Shown: positions 12,901-24,900 of the stretch, in pieces
Position numbering within the stretch: position 1 is the stretch's first letter
How the letters are laid out: each line of letters starts with the position of its first letter
Assembly: GCA_000708835.1 (NCBI GenBank)
Contig: DF237153.1
Span: 96,741 to 146,431, forward strand
Source: Klebsormidium nitens
Lineage: Eukaryota; Streptophyta; Klebsormidiophyceae; Klebsormidiales; Klebsormidiaceae
DNA: 49,691 bases
Reading direction: 5' to 3'
The notes under the pieces: generated by a model
Told to the model about the DNA's origin: nothing
Seen by the model: the letters and a program-made list of their open reading frames with translations, nothing else
The model's database searches: none
Translations under genes and position numbers: made by a program

Positions 12901-15900
12901 GGCCAGCCTGGAGGAGATGACTTATCGGATGAATGCGCTAGGCTTCACCTCAGCTCTGACAGTTTAGTGTTATTGGTTAAAGGTGTCATGTTCAGGACTT
13001 TCACCTCCGAACAGATGTCGTTCGAGCTTCGCCTCAGCTCGTATGGGTCAAAAGTTGTGAAGACAGTCTGACGACAGCTCCTGTCACCGTTGCCATTTTC
13101 GTCACTCATGCAACGATGATCCTCCTTCGATGATTCTCGCGAATTACAGTTCCTGACATTTAAGCTCACAGGACCACACAACATCACCACTGGCCCCTTG
13201 TACCTTTGTCAGGGAGCCCCCTTGTTCCTTGATTCAGAAGGAAAAACTTCAGACTGAACACGTCGAAGTGGCTTCCAAGAACTGTGCAGCACGCTTTCGC
13301 CCCACTTGCCCACAGCAAGTCCGCACAGAGGGTATACGTGGCCTTTTCTTGGTCGAGATTCCGGAGAACGTGGTCGGAGAGAGAAGTCAGAAAGGAGTCA
13401 GAATGTGGGCAGGAATGAAGAGCACAAAAAGCAGGTACAAACAAGTGAGCTGAAATATAGGCAGAAAAGCAGGTAGGTCCAAGAGCCTTGTCCGCGCCGC
13501 CCACCTGCGCCAGCATGCCCATGTGGCCCTTCGCCCTCTCCAAACACAGGGCCCGGTGGCGCACGACGTCATCCCAAACTCCCACCCGGTCGTGCTCCCA
13601 GGACGGCCACCGGTGCTGCCACGTGTCCAAAAGATCGCCCACTTGCCGCAGGGGGTCCTTATTGTCGGGGTTTAGCAGCCCCCCGGGGAGGGAGCGGCCG
13701 CTTGAGGAGGGAAGGGGGCCGGTGCGGGCAGTGACTGCGGCCAGCTGATCGCCGGAGGAGCTGCTGACGAACGAGAGGAATTCGTCGAACTCGACCATGA
13801 TCTGAAGCTGCTCCGCCTGCATTCGATGAGATTACGGTTTCAGTGATCGTATCATTGCCACTAGCGGCTTCAAGCTCGATTTGGAAGACATGGGTTCAAG
13901 ATTCTATTCATTCCATGCTAAACAGAAGCTCTCAACGTTGTCCTTCCAGGAAGGTCCAACTTGTGGGCTCCTTCTCGCCCTACAACCGTTGATCCTGCAA
14001 AAAAGTCTTGAGTGACCTCCGTCGGAAGGCCTTAAGCATCTGTAAATAAGACGGGTCTAGTACAGCTTCTAGGACGGTATAGGTGGCCGACTTCGGGGAG
14101 GATTGTCCTTCTGAGAGCCCACATGTGGAAACCGGTAACTGGCGATCTGCTAGGGGGAGGTTTGGTTTCGCGGAGAGCCCACATGCGAAAGAAAAACGGC
14201 GACGTCACCTGAGCATGCCGGGCCCCCACGGCGAGCGGGTGCAGCGCGCCCCACTTCCGGCGGAAGTTGCGGTAGCAGTTGGAGAGGTGGAAGCGCGCGC
14301 GATCGTACTGCCCCCCGCGAGCGCCATCGCCGTCAGCTGGAGGCCGAAGTCGTCGGTTAGCCGCGCGCGCTTCGCAGGGTCGTCCATCGAGGCCTCGAGG
14401 AACTCCTGGAGCGCCACGTGTTGGGTGGGGACCTGAGGGAATGAAACCAGGGTTTATGGGCTTTAAGGGTCGGGTTTGGAGAAGTCATAAGTAGGGAGTT
14501 TCAAGGTTGAGGGCTTTTGAGGATCAGGTTTGAGAATAACAAGAATTGACAAGACACAGGTTACTTGCGTCCGCTCTCGCAGATAGTGTGGGCACAAGTC
14601 GCACAGATTGTTCGGCTGCAGTCTCATCTTGAAAGCGGCTTGCACGGAAAGCCGCAGATACGGGTCCCACAGGCTGTTGTCGGCCCACAGGCTTCAGCGT
14701 GTCTGCATATGCCCTCAATAATGCGAACAACGTAAGCAAATTACCCAGCGGGCGAGCGGGAATTTTGAGAACGTGGCAGTCTCACCTTGGAAGCGCTGAG
14801 CACAAACAGCCGCAGGTACGGGTCCCGGTTTTCATCCGCCCACAGCTTCTGCGTGTCCGCGTCCATTGGGCGCCCGTGTGCGTCGTACTCGGTCACCTAC
14901 AAGCAGACACAGATTCTGGCTATGCTCAAGATCGCAGCGCTACCGTCCGATGGATTGGAAGAATTTCAGTCCAACACCTTTAGCCTGGAGGTCGCCTATT
15001 CTGACAGCACAGGTTCTGCCACCTCGATGTATACGAACTTGACAATCCTGGCACCAAATGAAACGTCTGAAGCGTTCAATTCTGGACGTCAAACTCTGAA
15101 AGGGAGCGGTGCGATTGTTGGTCGTTTTCAACGCAGCCAATCGGTGCATTCCAGGATGTCAGAAATGTTGACGAGACACAGCTGCAATATCCTTAAGCCG
15201 TCAAACATACTACTGAGAGCTTCATCTTGATCTCGGAGAAAGCCAACTGCATCAAGAATGACCATAGAGGTTGACCTGGAGACGCATCTCCCAGCAAGAT
15301 AAGGACAGCAGATAAGAAACTGTCGAATCGCCAGAGCCTCCGAAGTTCTGCGGTCCGCTTGCCTGCTCCAGCGACTCGTCCACCAGCTCCTGCCACCGGG
15401 TCAGGCTCTCCAGGCACTCCAGCCGCTGGTTGTAGCACACGTCCGCCTCTAGTTTGCTGTACTCTGGGGAATCTGCAGGCACCGGAGGAGACGTATGTCA
15501 TTATCTTGCGGCAATGGTGAATTTCGACAGGTATTCAAGGAGCTTAGATATTAGTTTGTCCGGGATTTACGTGCTTCCTGGGAGAATTTGTGAAAGACAG
15601 GTACCTCCAAAGTTAAGAGCAATAATGTTCTGATTCTTTGGCAACTGGTTTGGGTCCCTCCGGTGGTGGCTGCAGACATTCGGCCCTGACCCGTCCCGAA
15701 TCTGACCGGGAGACGGAACCCTGGGTTCTTTGGAGCACTTTCGAGATGGAGATTGTAACCTGCCATAAATGAAAGTTCAGCGAACAGGTTATGTAATCGC
15801 TGCGCAAAGAAAGATTCGACGATGGCAAACATACAACAATCGGCCTAGTGCCTGCAGAACGCGGTTGTTTCTCTTATCAACCAAGGACACGTGTCGTCAC

Positions 15901-18900
15901 CTTGGTCCATCTCGTCCATCTCGTTGAGCGCCTTGTCGTACCCTTGCCAGGCCCGCGTGTAATCGCCCGCAATCTGCGCTTGCAAGGCCTCCCGCGTCGA
16001 CTCCAACCGCGCGACTTTCTCCTGCAGTGCGGTCGCAGGTTTGGAGTTGCGACCCAAGTGTCGATGACTGTCACTTGGTTGTGTGGGAGTGCAGCTCTAA
16101 AGGTACAGACACTCTGTTGTATCAAGTCCATATGGAATACCATACCAGACAAGGACAATCTGGGATGTTTAAAGTCATGTTGTTCAGAAGATACCGTTGC
16201 TCTGCAGTCATTTCGTATCATCAATCCACGAACACTCTGCCAGCATTGTCTTATCGATGTAATGTTTGTAAGAGCTGGCCCTATGTGAATTTTCCAACCC
16301 GACAGGGGAACGTTTGATCCAGATACTTCTTGAGTCACCTTAGAGCAAGGATAAAGTCCTACAAAAACCAATGAACAAGCATCTGACAGCGAGCAGTGGC
16401 GTGTTCAGCCACTGTCTTTTCGTACTTCAAAGCAAGTGGGATGGGGAAAGTGGTCGGAACCCACAAGGCGCACGTGCTCTAACCGACCAACGTGCACTAG
16501 AATGTCAAGGAACGATTTCATAATCGACAATAAGTAAAAGATCTGAGATTGACCTGCAGGACACCCAACACGATGTCGTCCTCTCCAATCTCCCGATACA
16601 GCCTCGCCAGCTGCAGCCACGTCTCCTGCTCCTCTTCCCCGCCCTCTCCCTGGCCGCCACGTGGCACCGCCTGGCCGCCCCTCCCTTTCTGCCGCTTACT
16701 CCTACTCCCCCTCTCTTCCCCCTCGTCTTGCGACTGGTCAAGCAGCTGATTCTCGAGAACCAAGATTCCAGAATGGTAGTTCATCGACCGGAGGCTAGCG
16801 TCCCCTAGGCTGCGCGCTTCCACGCGCATCTTGGGATCTTCGAGACAGATTGCGTGCAGGCTCGCCACGAAGCTGGTACGCGCGCGCGTGCGTGCGAGCG
16901 CGGCCGCGACCCCCTCGCGCACCGGCCGCCTCACGTCGTTTTCCCCGTCTCTCAACGCGGTGCTCGGCAGAGCGAACGCCCCCCGGAAGAGTCCGGCGGA
17001 CAGCGTCCGCGCGACGAGCGGATCGCGCTCCGCGAGCGCCATCAACGGCTTCAGGACGTCCTCCGTCTTGATCTGGATGTCCGGCAGCTCGCCCGTCCGG
17101 TACGACCGCATCATCGTCACCTTGTGCACGCGCGCGCCCGCCTGCGCGCTCGCGCGCGCCTCACGTCGGCGGCGCGCCCCGAGCACCCCCTGCAAAACCT
17201 GGCTGGTCCGCGGTTTGAGAATCCGTCTCTGCACGTTCGTCTGGGTGTCCCACAGCGCCCCGCCCCTGCGAGCCCCTCCCAAACCCTGGGTTACGCCCTG
17301 GGTCAACCCGACCTGGCTGAAACCCCCCCTAAACCCTCCCGACTGGGTTGCCATCAGCGAGCTGCTGACGAAGTCTCCCTGCGACAAAGACGGGGCAAAC
17401 GTACCCCCCTGGGAGAGGGACTGCGACGGGCCCTGGGTCGCGCGAATCATTCCGGGGGGAAGCGGCTGCTGCTGAGTCCGTCCCCCCGTTTGCGTTTGGC
17501 TGGGCGCTGGGGCCTGGCTGCCGAGTTCTTGGAGCGTGGCAGTTTGGGATTGCGAGAAGAGGGGGGTCATCGGGAGGCTGCGGCCGGTGAAGGCGGTGTC
17601 GATATTGTACTCGGAGAAGTGGCACTCGGCTAAGGGCTGGTCAAAGAGGGGTCGACTATAGTCGGTGGATGCCTCGCACAGCTGCGCACAACCAAAAAAA
17701 AGAGAGCGTGATCATCTGCCTGCTGAGTATCTGCCTGGTCTCGGGTTGACATCTGGATCGGCCCACGTCGGTTAGGGCCAGAAGCGTCAATACGCGCTTA
17801 AGAGATCTGCTTTTGGCTTGCCAAGCATTGGGGAAATTCCTAACGGTAAAACCAACGAACGCAGAAGTATTCTTCTCATTATCGCTCGCCTGTTGTGCAA
17901 CAAACTTGCAGCGTCGTCAAAAGGCTTAGGTGCGGTGGAGCGCATCAGCCAGGCCGAGAAAGAGAAGCATAAGACAATTACTTTGCCGTACAAATTACAA
18001 GTTCCTACAAGCAAGCCATGGTCTAAGCCTAGCGTCTCGCTTCTATCCTGCCCTACGAAGTTCTCTTCCGCCATCACGCAAATCCGCTCAAGTTTGTGGC
18101 GACCACCCGGCGTACGTTGAGCAGCATCTTGTCGCTGTACTGCGCCCACTTGTCCTCCAGCTCCGGCTCGTAAAGCCGCCCGAGCAGCTCCACGAGCCGC
18201 GCCGGCATCTCTTGCGACAGCTGTAGTCCCCAGAAGAATTGCGCCTCTTCCCGCAATTCATCGGCCGGGTCGCACAGCCCGGTCAGCAGGTGCCGCTGCA
18301 CCTGGGGGTGGTCCGGCATGCCCTTTCCGTCGGGGGCGGGGCGGAAAAGGAACTCCAGGATGCGGTAGAACTCGCGCCTGCGAAGATGGAGTTGGAGAAG
18401 GTGACTCTTCGGTGACTGACATAAAGGACCGCCGCCGTCGTTAAACTGGCCAGAAAACGTCCCTTACTTCCGAGGAAAGTCAGAAGCTGTACTCCAAGGT
18501 CCTATTCTAATCGCGCCTGCACGGATGAGGATACGTCCAGCTGAACCACAAAGATGCCCTTTTCCTTTCTCAGAAAAGCGGACCGTTTTCTTTCTCGGTG
18601 GAGCGGGCCGAGAAAGGTGGTGAGGGTTGCAATCTACACCAACAGAGGTACATTGCATGTAAACACAAAGTGTGGCCGGCGCCGCGTTGTGGCAAGTCTA
18701 GCAGATCCTTATTCGCTCAAGCCCCTTGGATGCAAGCCGTTGGGCCCCTCCAACAAGCGATTACACGTCCTCGGTCGCCGGACAATGCTTACACCGTCTC
18801 CCACGCACCCTTTCACTGTCTCTTTCAACCACATCACATCAGACATCTCAAAGGGACGAACCTCAAGACTGACCCCGTCACACGCGGGAAGCTCCTAAAT

Positions 18901-21900
18901 AACGAAACTGACGTCACGTCCCCGGTCTGACCTGCACTCGGGGTTGTCGTGGCGGCTGAACACCGGGCAGAGTATGGGCAGCAGCACGGTCTCGACCCTC
19001 TCCCGGCTGATGCTCGGGAGGATAGCCTCGAGAATCTGCAGCGTCTTGAGCTGCGCCTGTTCATCGCGGTGCTCCAGCAGGCTGCGCAGCGCAGGGGTCA
19101 GGTATTCGAACAGCTCCAGGAGGTTTGCGGCGTAACCCAACAGCATGTTGAGAACCTGGACACAAAGGGAAGGCCACGTTGTTAAGATACCTCTTTCAAG
19201 ATCGAAGGCTAGTTCCTCTATGCACTTGCGGGTCGTTCCCTTTCCCCCGGAGGAGGGTCGCAGCTCGGGGGGTGAGGACTCGAACAACTCGGGGAGGTTC
19301 GCGGCGCATCCCAGCAGCATGTTGAGCACCTGCGGTTTGGATTTAGGGTCTGACGCAGATACAATGACTTATGTATTAAAGTAGGCCTCCAGTGAAGTCA
19401 GATGCTAATCTGTTTGTCCGTTTGCGCGTTGTCCTCTCTTTTCGCCTCGACGGAGGGGTTGAGATGCTGCACAGCGCCAGCACAGGTACTCAGAAGCTTG
19501 AAGAGATTGGCGGCATGACCCAGCGACATGTTGAGGACTTAGGACAGAAACAATGGTACAGTTCACAATGGGCTGTTGTAATCTGGATGCTATGCCCTTT
19601 GCCTACTAGCGTGCTGTATTTTCTAGTCCGAGAGAGGGTGCAGCTGAGAAATGGTGATCCCGGGATTTGATTCTTGGTTCTCGCAACGGCCGAGGCCCAT
19701 TTTTAACAAGTCGCGAGCCCTCGTTCGTCTGCTCCATGCAGACTTGGAAATTACCCCCGGTTTGTATCCTGCCTGCTTTGGTTCGTGAGGGTTTGCCATG
19801 CAGGAGAGGTTCAAAACTCAAACGCGAGGCCTCTAAGCCCACACGTGATTGAAAGCTTGATTCAGATTTACAATCTTGGCTCCTACTACGGGAAGAGAGG
19901 ACGTTGGTCTGCAGACATTTTGCGACAAGGACATCGCATATCCACCGGTTTTTACAAACGACGCGCGTCCCGCAATGGGCTTGCTCCACTCTCGCCCACA
20001 TTCCGTCGGTCACACGACAGCTAAAAATCGAAGTGTTTTGACAAGGTCCAAAGTTTTTCGGACCAACAAGGTCAAGTGCGACCATACCAGGATCTTGAAG
20101 TCCCCGGGCAGCGACATGACGTCCCCGGCCACTTTGCTCGCCCACTTCTCCACGAACTTGGGGAAGCGTCCGCAGATCTTGGCGGCGATGTTGTAGAACG
20201 TGGCTTTCGTGGCGCTGTTCTCTCGGTAGAGGCTCAGCAGGCGTTGGTGGAGGGGCCGCTCCAGCAGGGACTGGTCGCGGTCCGGCGTCTTGTCGCGCTC
20301 AAAAAGGGCGGCGCCGATCACCTCCGCCGCCGCTTCGTACACCTGAGAGAGATGCGAGAGAATCTGGGGAAGAACGGAAGCGAAGGCCACGGAGCGGAAA
20401 AGGAAGTTTCATCACGCGTCCGGTGGAGATAAGTACACTCAGCCAAAGTCTCTGTGTCTAAAGCGTGCAGGACTCAGTAGATTGAAAAGGACCGGTTAGA
20501 GAGGGCTCCACATCTTCGACAACCTTTCAGAGACATGCAGACAAACGAACGTTTCGCCGAGTGGTTGAGAAAAGAAGGAAATGTCCAAGCGGGATGAGCT
20601 TGGAAGAGCTCCAACTGCCTGCACCTGAAGGCCCTCAAGCATTCAAGGGTCAGAATGAGCCACATGTCCTCACCTCCTTGGCCTTGAAGCCCAGGCACTC
20701 CAGCAGCCGACCATACACCTCCTTCTCCGGGATCGCCGCGTCTTCAATCGAGTCATATATCTTCATCCCCACCGCGATCAGCACCCCAAACAGCTGCAAC
20801 CCCGCCGTCTTCTTGACCTTCGCATCGCTCCCGTCAGCCGCTAAGTACCGCAGGATGACGCGCTTGTCCACGCTGACGTCACTCTTCCATTCGGCTAGGA
20901 AGAGCCGGATGACGTCAATGTTGGCGGACAGGACGGCCCGCGTCGGGTGCGCGGACACGCGCATGAGGTGTCCGATGAGGTCCGTGGCCTTGGAAGGGTT
21001 CGGGGGTTTGGCGAGGTCCCATTGCAGGAGGACGATGCACACGTCACGGAGGAAGTAGTGGAAGGAGGCGCCGCCGGATCGGGAGGGGTCGGCCGTGAAG
21101 ATCTGCAGAATGACGGCGCTGGTATCTTTGGTTCCATTTGTATTGATGCATTTAATGGCAGTCACCGGACTCATTTACATAAGCGAATGATGCACCCTGC
21201 CAACACTTGAGCAGGGTTGCTGACAGCCCTACAAGCGGAACCATTTGGTTACATACACTTGACTTTACTGACCATAAAAAAAGAAGTAACTGCTTGTCCG
21301 TTCCCTTTACGCACTGGTTCGAAGAGACTGGCTGTCGTCCCACACGCCTAGCACGCTATCACAATCTTTTGTCCGACTGACGTCACCGGACGTCGGCGGC
21401 TCACCTCAATGAGCGGCGCGAACCATTCCCGCTTGAACGGCTGGAAGAGCTTCCGCGCGCGCACGATCGCCTTCGCCAACAAGAGCTTCACGTTGATCGG
21501 CGTCGCGGGGCTTGTGAAGCTCTTGTGAATGGCGTCCATCCAGGGGGGCATTTCCGCGGGCTCCGCACCCCCCTGTTTCTGGTGCAGGTGCTCGAGCACC
21601 CTCAGAAGCACAGCCATCACCGGGTTCTGATCGAAGTCATCTTCGTCGAGCGCCGACGTCTCGACGACCGAATCTTCGTCGGCCGGCGCAGCCGGCTCGC
21701 CAAACCCTTCGTAAACCCCGGAGGGCGCGTCGGGAAGCATGCTCGCGCTCAGGTCCGACTGAGTGCCGCCCAACGGCAGACTCCCCCCCTGGCTCCCCGC
21801 CAAAACGGCCCCCCCGTCTGCGCCCAATCTTGCGCCTTGCCCCCCCAGAAAAGTGGAGATTACCCCGCCCCCCTGAGTGGCACTCGTGTTGTTTATGTAC

Positions 21901-24900
21901 TGTGACGAAAGAGTGGCGTGCGCTGCCTGGCTGGCCGCTCCGGCTGCCATCCGCCGGGACTCTCTAGCCTTCCGCTCTGCCCGTAGCCCCCGGAGCGTCT
22001 CTCGAGCGGATCCCAGCTCGGCGGTTTCGACGTCGAAGTGGTCGTACACCTTGTCGCAGTCGACGACGTTCGACCAGAGGAAGCCCTCCTTGGCGCCTTC
22101 CTTGAAGAGGAACCGTGGGAAGAAGTTGGGGCCCTGGAAGGAGGACAAGATGACTTTTGGTTGGACTGTCTCGCTTGCAAACATAATTTTGAAATCAACC
22201 TAAGGCTTTTGCTCACTTCAAACTGCTCAGGGCTGCTATTTTACCCTTGTTGATTCCGTTTTGAACCGCCAATCCGGTGAAAAGCTGCTAACTCTGTCGA
22301 AGTAATTTTGAATCAGTTTTGCTCAATATGTGTATCCCGCGTTGCTTTTGACGGGATCAAACAAGAGGTCACAAAGCTTGGGCTGAAGGTCACAAAGCTT
22401 GGGCTGAGGTATAATTACATGAGCTCATCACTTTGTTCTGTGCTCAAAGGTGTCCTTATGCGGACGGTTCAGAGATACGTGCTCAAATTCAAGGTACACG
22501 GCTTCAAACAACTTTTCCTCACAGAGTATCCTCAACTTTCGCAGTGGCAAAGCCTGTCAGGCTGACGAGCAATGGAGGAACACCTGAACAAGCCTGTCCA
22601 CTCGATCAATCTAGCATTCTGCCCGCTCACCTGAGTCTTGATCAACAGCGCCGCCAGGCAGCCGTACGCCGCCTGCTGAATCCCCCGCCACGCCTGCGCG
22701 CTCTCGGGGCTCTGCTCGGCCGCGATCCCCATCACTTTCAGCCGCTCCTTGCCCCGGATGACGTCATCGCACAGCCTGATCATTTCCACGTTCTTCTGCT
22801 TGTCGACGCCGCACTTTTCCCTCAGCTGCTCCGCGCTGAGCCTCAGGTACATGAGCTCGAGCAGGGATAAGATCGCCGTCCTAGTTGTCAGCTCGGTTTG
22901 CTCCGTCTCGGCATCCGTTCTCGTGCGGTACGAGTACTCTTTCCCGAGCGTCCGTTTGAAGTCCTCGAACTTATCCGCGAACCATTCGGACAGGAAGCTT
23001 TCGTCCGCAGCGTAGAGAGCGGGGACTGCAACCATGTCCATAACCGCTTTCTTCAACCGGGGTTGCTTCTCGCCGTCGTGCAGAAGAGTCAGCGACAGCT
23101 CCAGTAACGGCTTGGGGTCCTTCCGGGCGGTTTCCCCGGCAAAGTCCCCTAGAGCTTCCTCGATCCGACGGGAGCGGAGGGTATTCCCCTGGAACTGCAA
23201 CACTGGGAAGAGCTCCTCTAAAAGTCCAAGGCTCAGACTCGCCACCAAAGCGCGCAGCAAACCCTCTAGGAGTCGCACGTAGTTGTTGAACTGCGGCGAG
23301 CCCTGCGGGAGGTCTCTCGACTGGATGAGCAGGTGTTCGGCGACCAAACGCCGGACGGAGTCCAGCACGCGTCGCCTCGTTTCTCCGTCAACGCCCGGCC
23401 CCAGGAAGAACGGCAGAAGCCCCAGCGCTTCTCGTTTCAGCGAAACCCGCAAACCCCGCTCGCTCTCGTTTTCACCCGGCGCGGCCGGCTGCGAGAGAAA
23501 CGCCTCGTACGCCGGGACGACCACCCGCGCGGCCGGCTGCGCGAGCGCGCGCGGGGGATCCCCCCCGTCCACCACCAGAAGTTTCCCGACGATCGCGAGA
23601 AACGCGCGCTTCTCTTCGAGAGAAGCTTCCGGTTCCGTCCACCGCTGCAAGTACCGCAGGTTGGCTGCCATCTGATCGACCACGCTCGCGCGGCTGAGCT
23701 TGTCCTCCCCCGCCAGGTAGTGAGACAGGATCGCGCCCAGCAGCGCGCGCATCGTTCCGTTCCGGGGGGTCTGTGAGAAGATCCGCTCGAGCGCCGCCCG
23801 CGGCTGGAAGACGCACCGCCGGACGATGACGTCAGAAAAGTTGGACAGGAACAGCGCGCCGGTCGTTACCCTACGGACCATCCCCGGGGGGGTGTCGCCC
23901 TGGGCTTCCGGGACCCCCCCGCCGCTGACCACCTCGGACTCGTCCGAAACGAGGTCCAGAAGACGTCCGACGCTGAGGCCTAGTGCGGTGGCGAGCTCGA
24001 GCATCGCAGTTGCGACCGGCCGAAGGGGAGGGGGGCACTCGCGCTTGAGGTTGAAGACGGCGGTTGCCAGCTTTTCTGCTAGCTCGCCGAGGCGCTTGGG
24101 GGGCAGGATGGAGGTCAGAGCGCCTGCGGAGGATGAGAATTGCCTTTTTTCATTAATGAGCTCTTTGATGCTGTCAGCCAGCTGTCCATGAACTTGGTCA
24201 AGATACTCGCTGTGCTCAAAATAGCCTTAAGGATTGTTGTTGGGTGCAGGCATGTTGGGGGACTTCTTGAATCCCTGAGCTAGAAAAGCCGTGCAAAGTA
24301 AGCGTTGGTCTGACTATTCGTCACACGTTGCGTAGCAAGAGGATTTGATACAGACCGCCGAGATTCTGGCTTGTTTCTGAAGCCCCAAGATACTGGACTG
24401 CTTTGTTACTTGACAGCTCTCCTGATCAGGTGCATGCCTGCAATAGACAGAAAGCAAATAACAGTCATCCAACTTGGTCAACAGATTAATATGCACGCAA
24501 GACAAGAGTAAACTGTCGTTGAAGTAAATGTACTCAAATCGAGCGGAACGCTCTTACCAGCATGAAACAGCTGCTGGTAGCCCCTCACTAAGCTCAGCAG
24601 CTCCGCTGCCCCTTGGCCGGCCGCTCGCCCCGACACCCCCAGAACCTCGTCAAGCGAGACCGCCCCTAGGTCAAAGCTTCCCCCGGGCTCTTCCATCAGA
24701 CTCCTGAGCGCGATCCCCACCCCGCCCTTAAATCCGGACGACGCTTCGGCCAATTCTCGCATCAGGTTCATGCTCGCCTTCGCCAGACGGTCGCTCTGCT
24801 TGAGATCTGACGTCACGAAGCCTAGCCTTCGCGGCCGGAGGAGGAGCAAGCACATGAGCCGGTGGAAAGAGGTGTCTTCAACCGGGACCACGTCTGTCCA

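Larger units (their letters stand above)
14565..16021 (-). other. PRKDC: DNA-PKcs exons 33-36: FAT domain
   Basis: Exons 16021-15901, 15472-15363, 14896-14786 and 14627-14565, about residues 3024-3159. Landmarks: [18 protein letters not shown] (human YSEAAKQYDEALN), [15 protein letters not shown] and [16 protein letters not shown] (human NKIWSEPFYQETYLPY). Exon 34 uses a GC donor. Exon 36 could start at 14627 (MRLQPNN, preferred because it matches human KLLLQGE) or at 14615 after CTGCAG; both keep phase 0. Intron 35 between exons 35 and 36 is built from duplicated exon sequence. Confidence 0.82.

Noticed and set aside
14628-14702. The duplicated WDPYLRL segment as a real extra exon
   Set aside because: It has an in-frame TGA in the needed frame, and human alignment requires only one copy, supplied by exon 35.
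16854-17633. Long plus-strand open frame (259 codons) opposite exon 32
   Set aside because: It is Arg/Ala/Pro-rich and lies antisense to a conserved DNA-PKcs exon; it is a shadow of GC-rich codon use.
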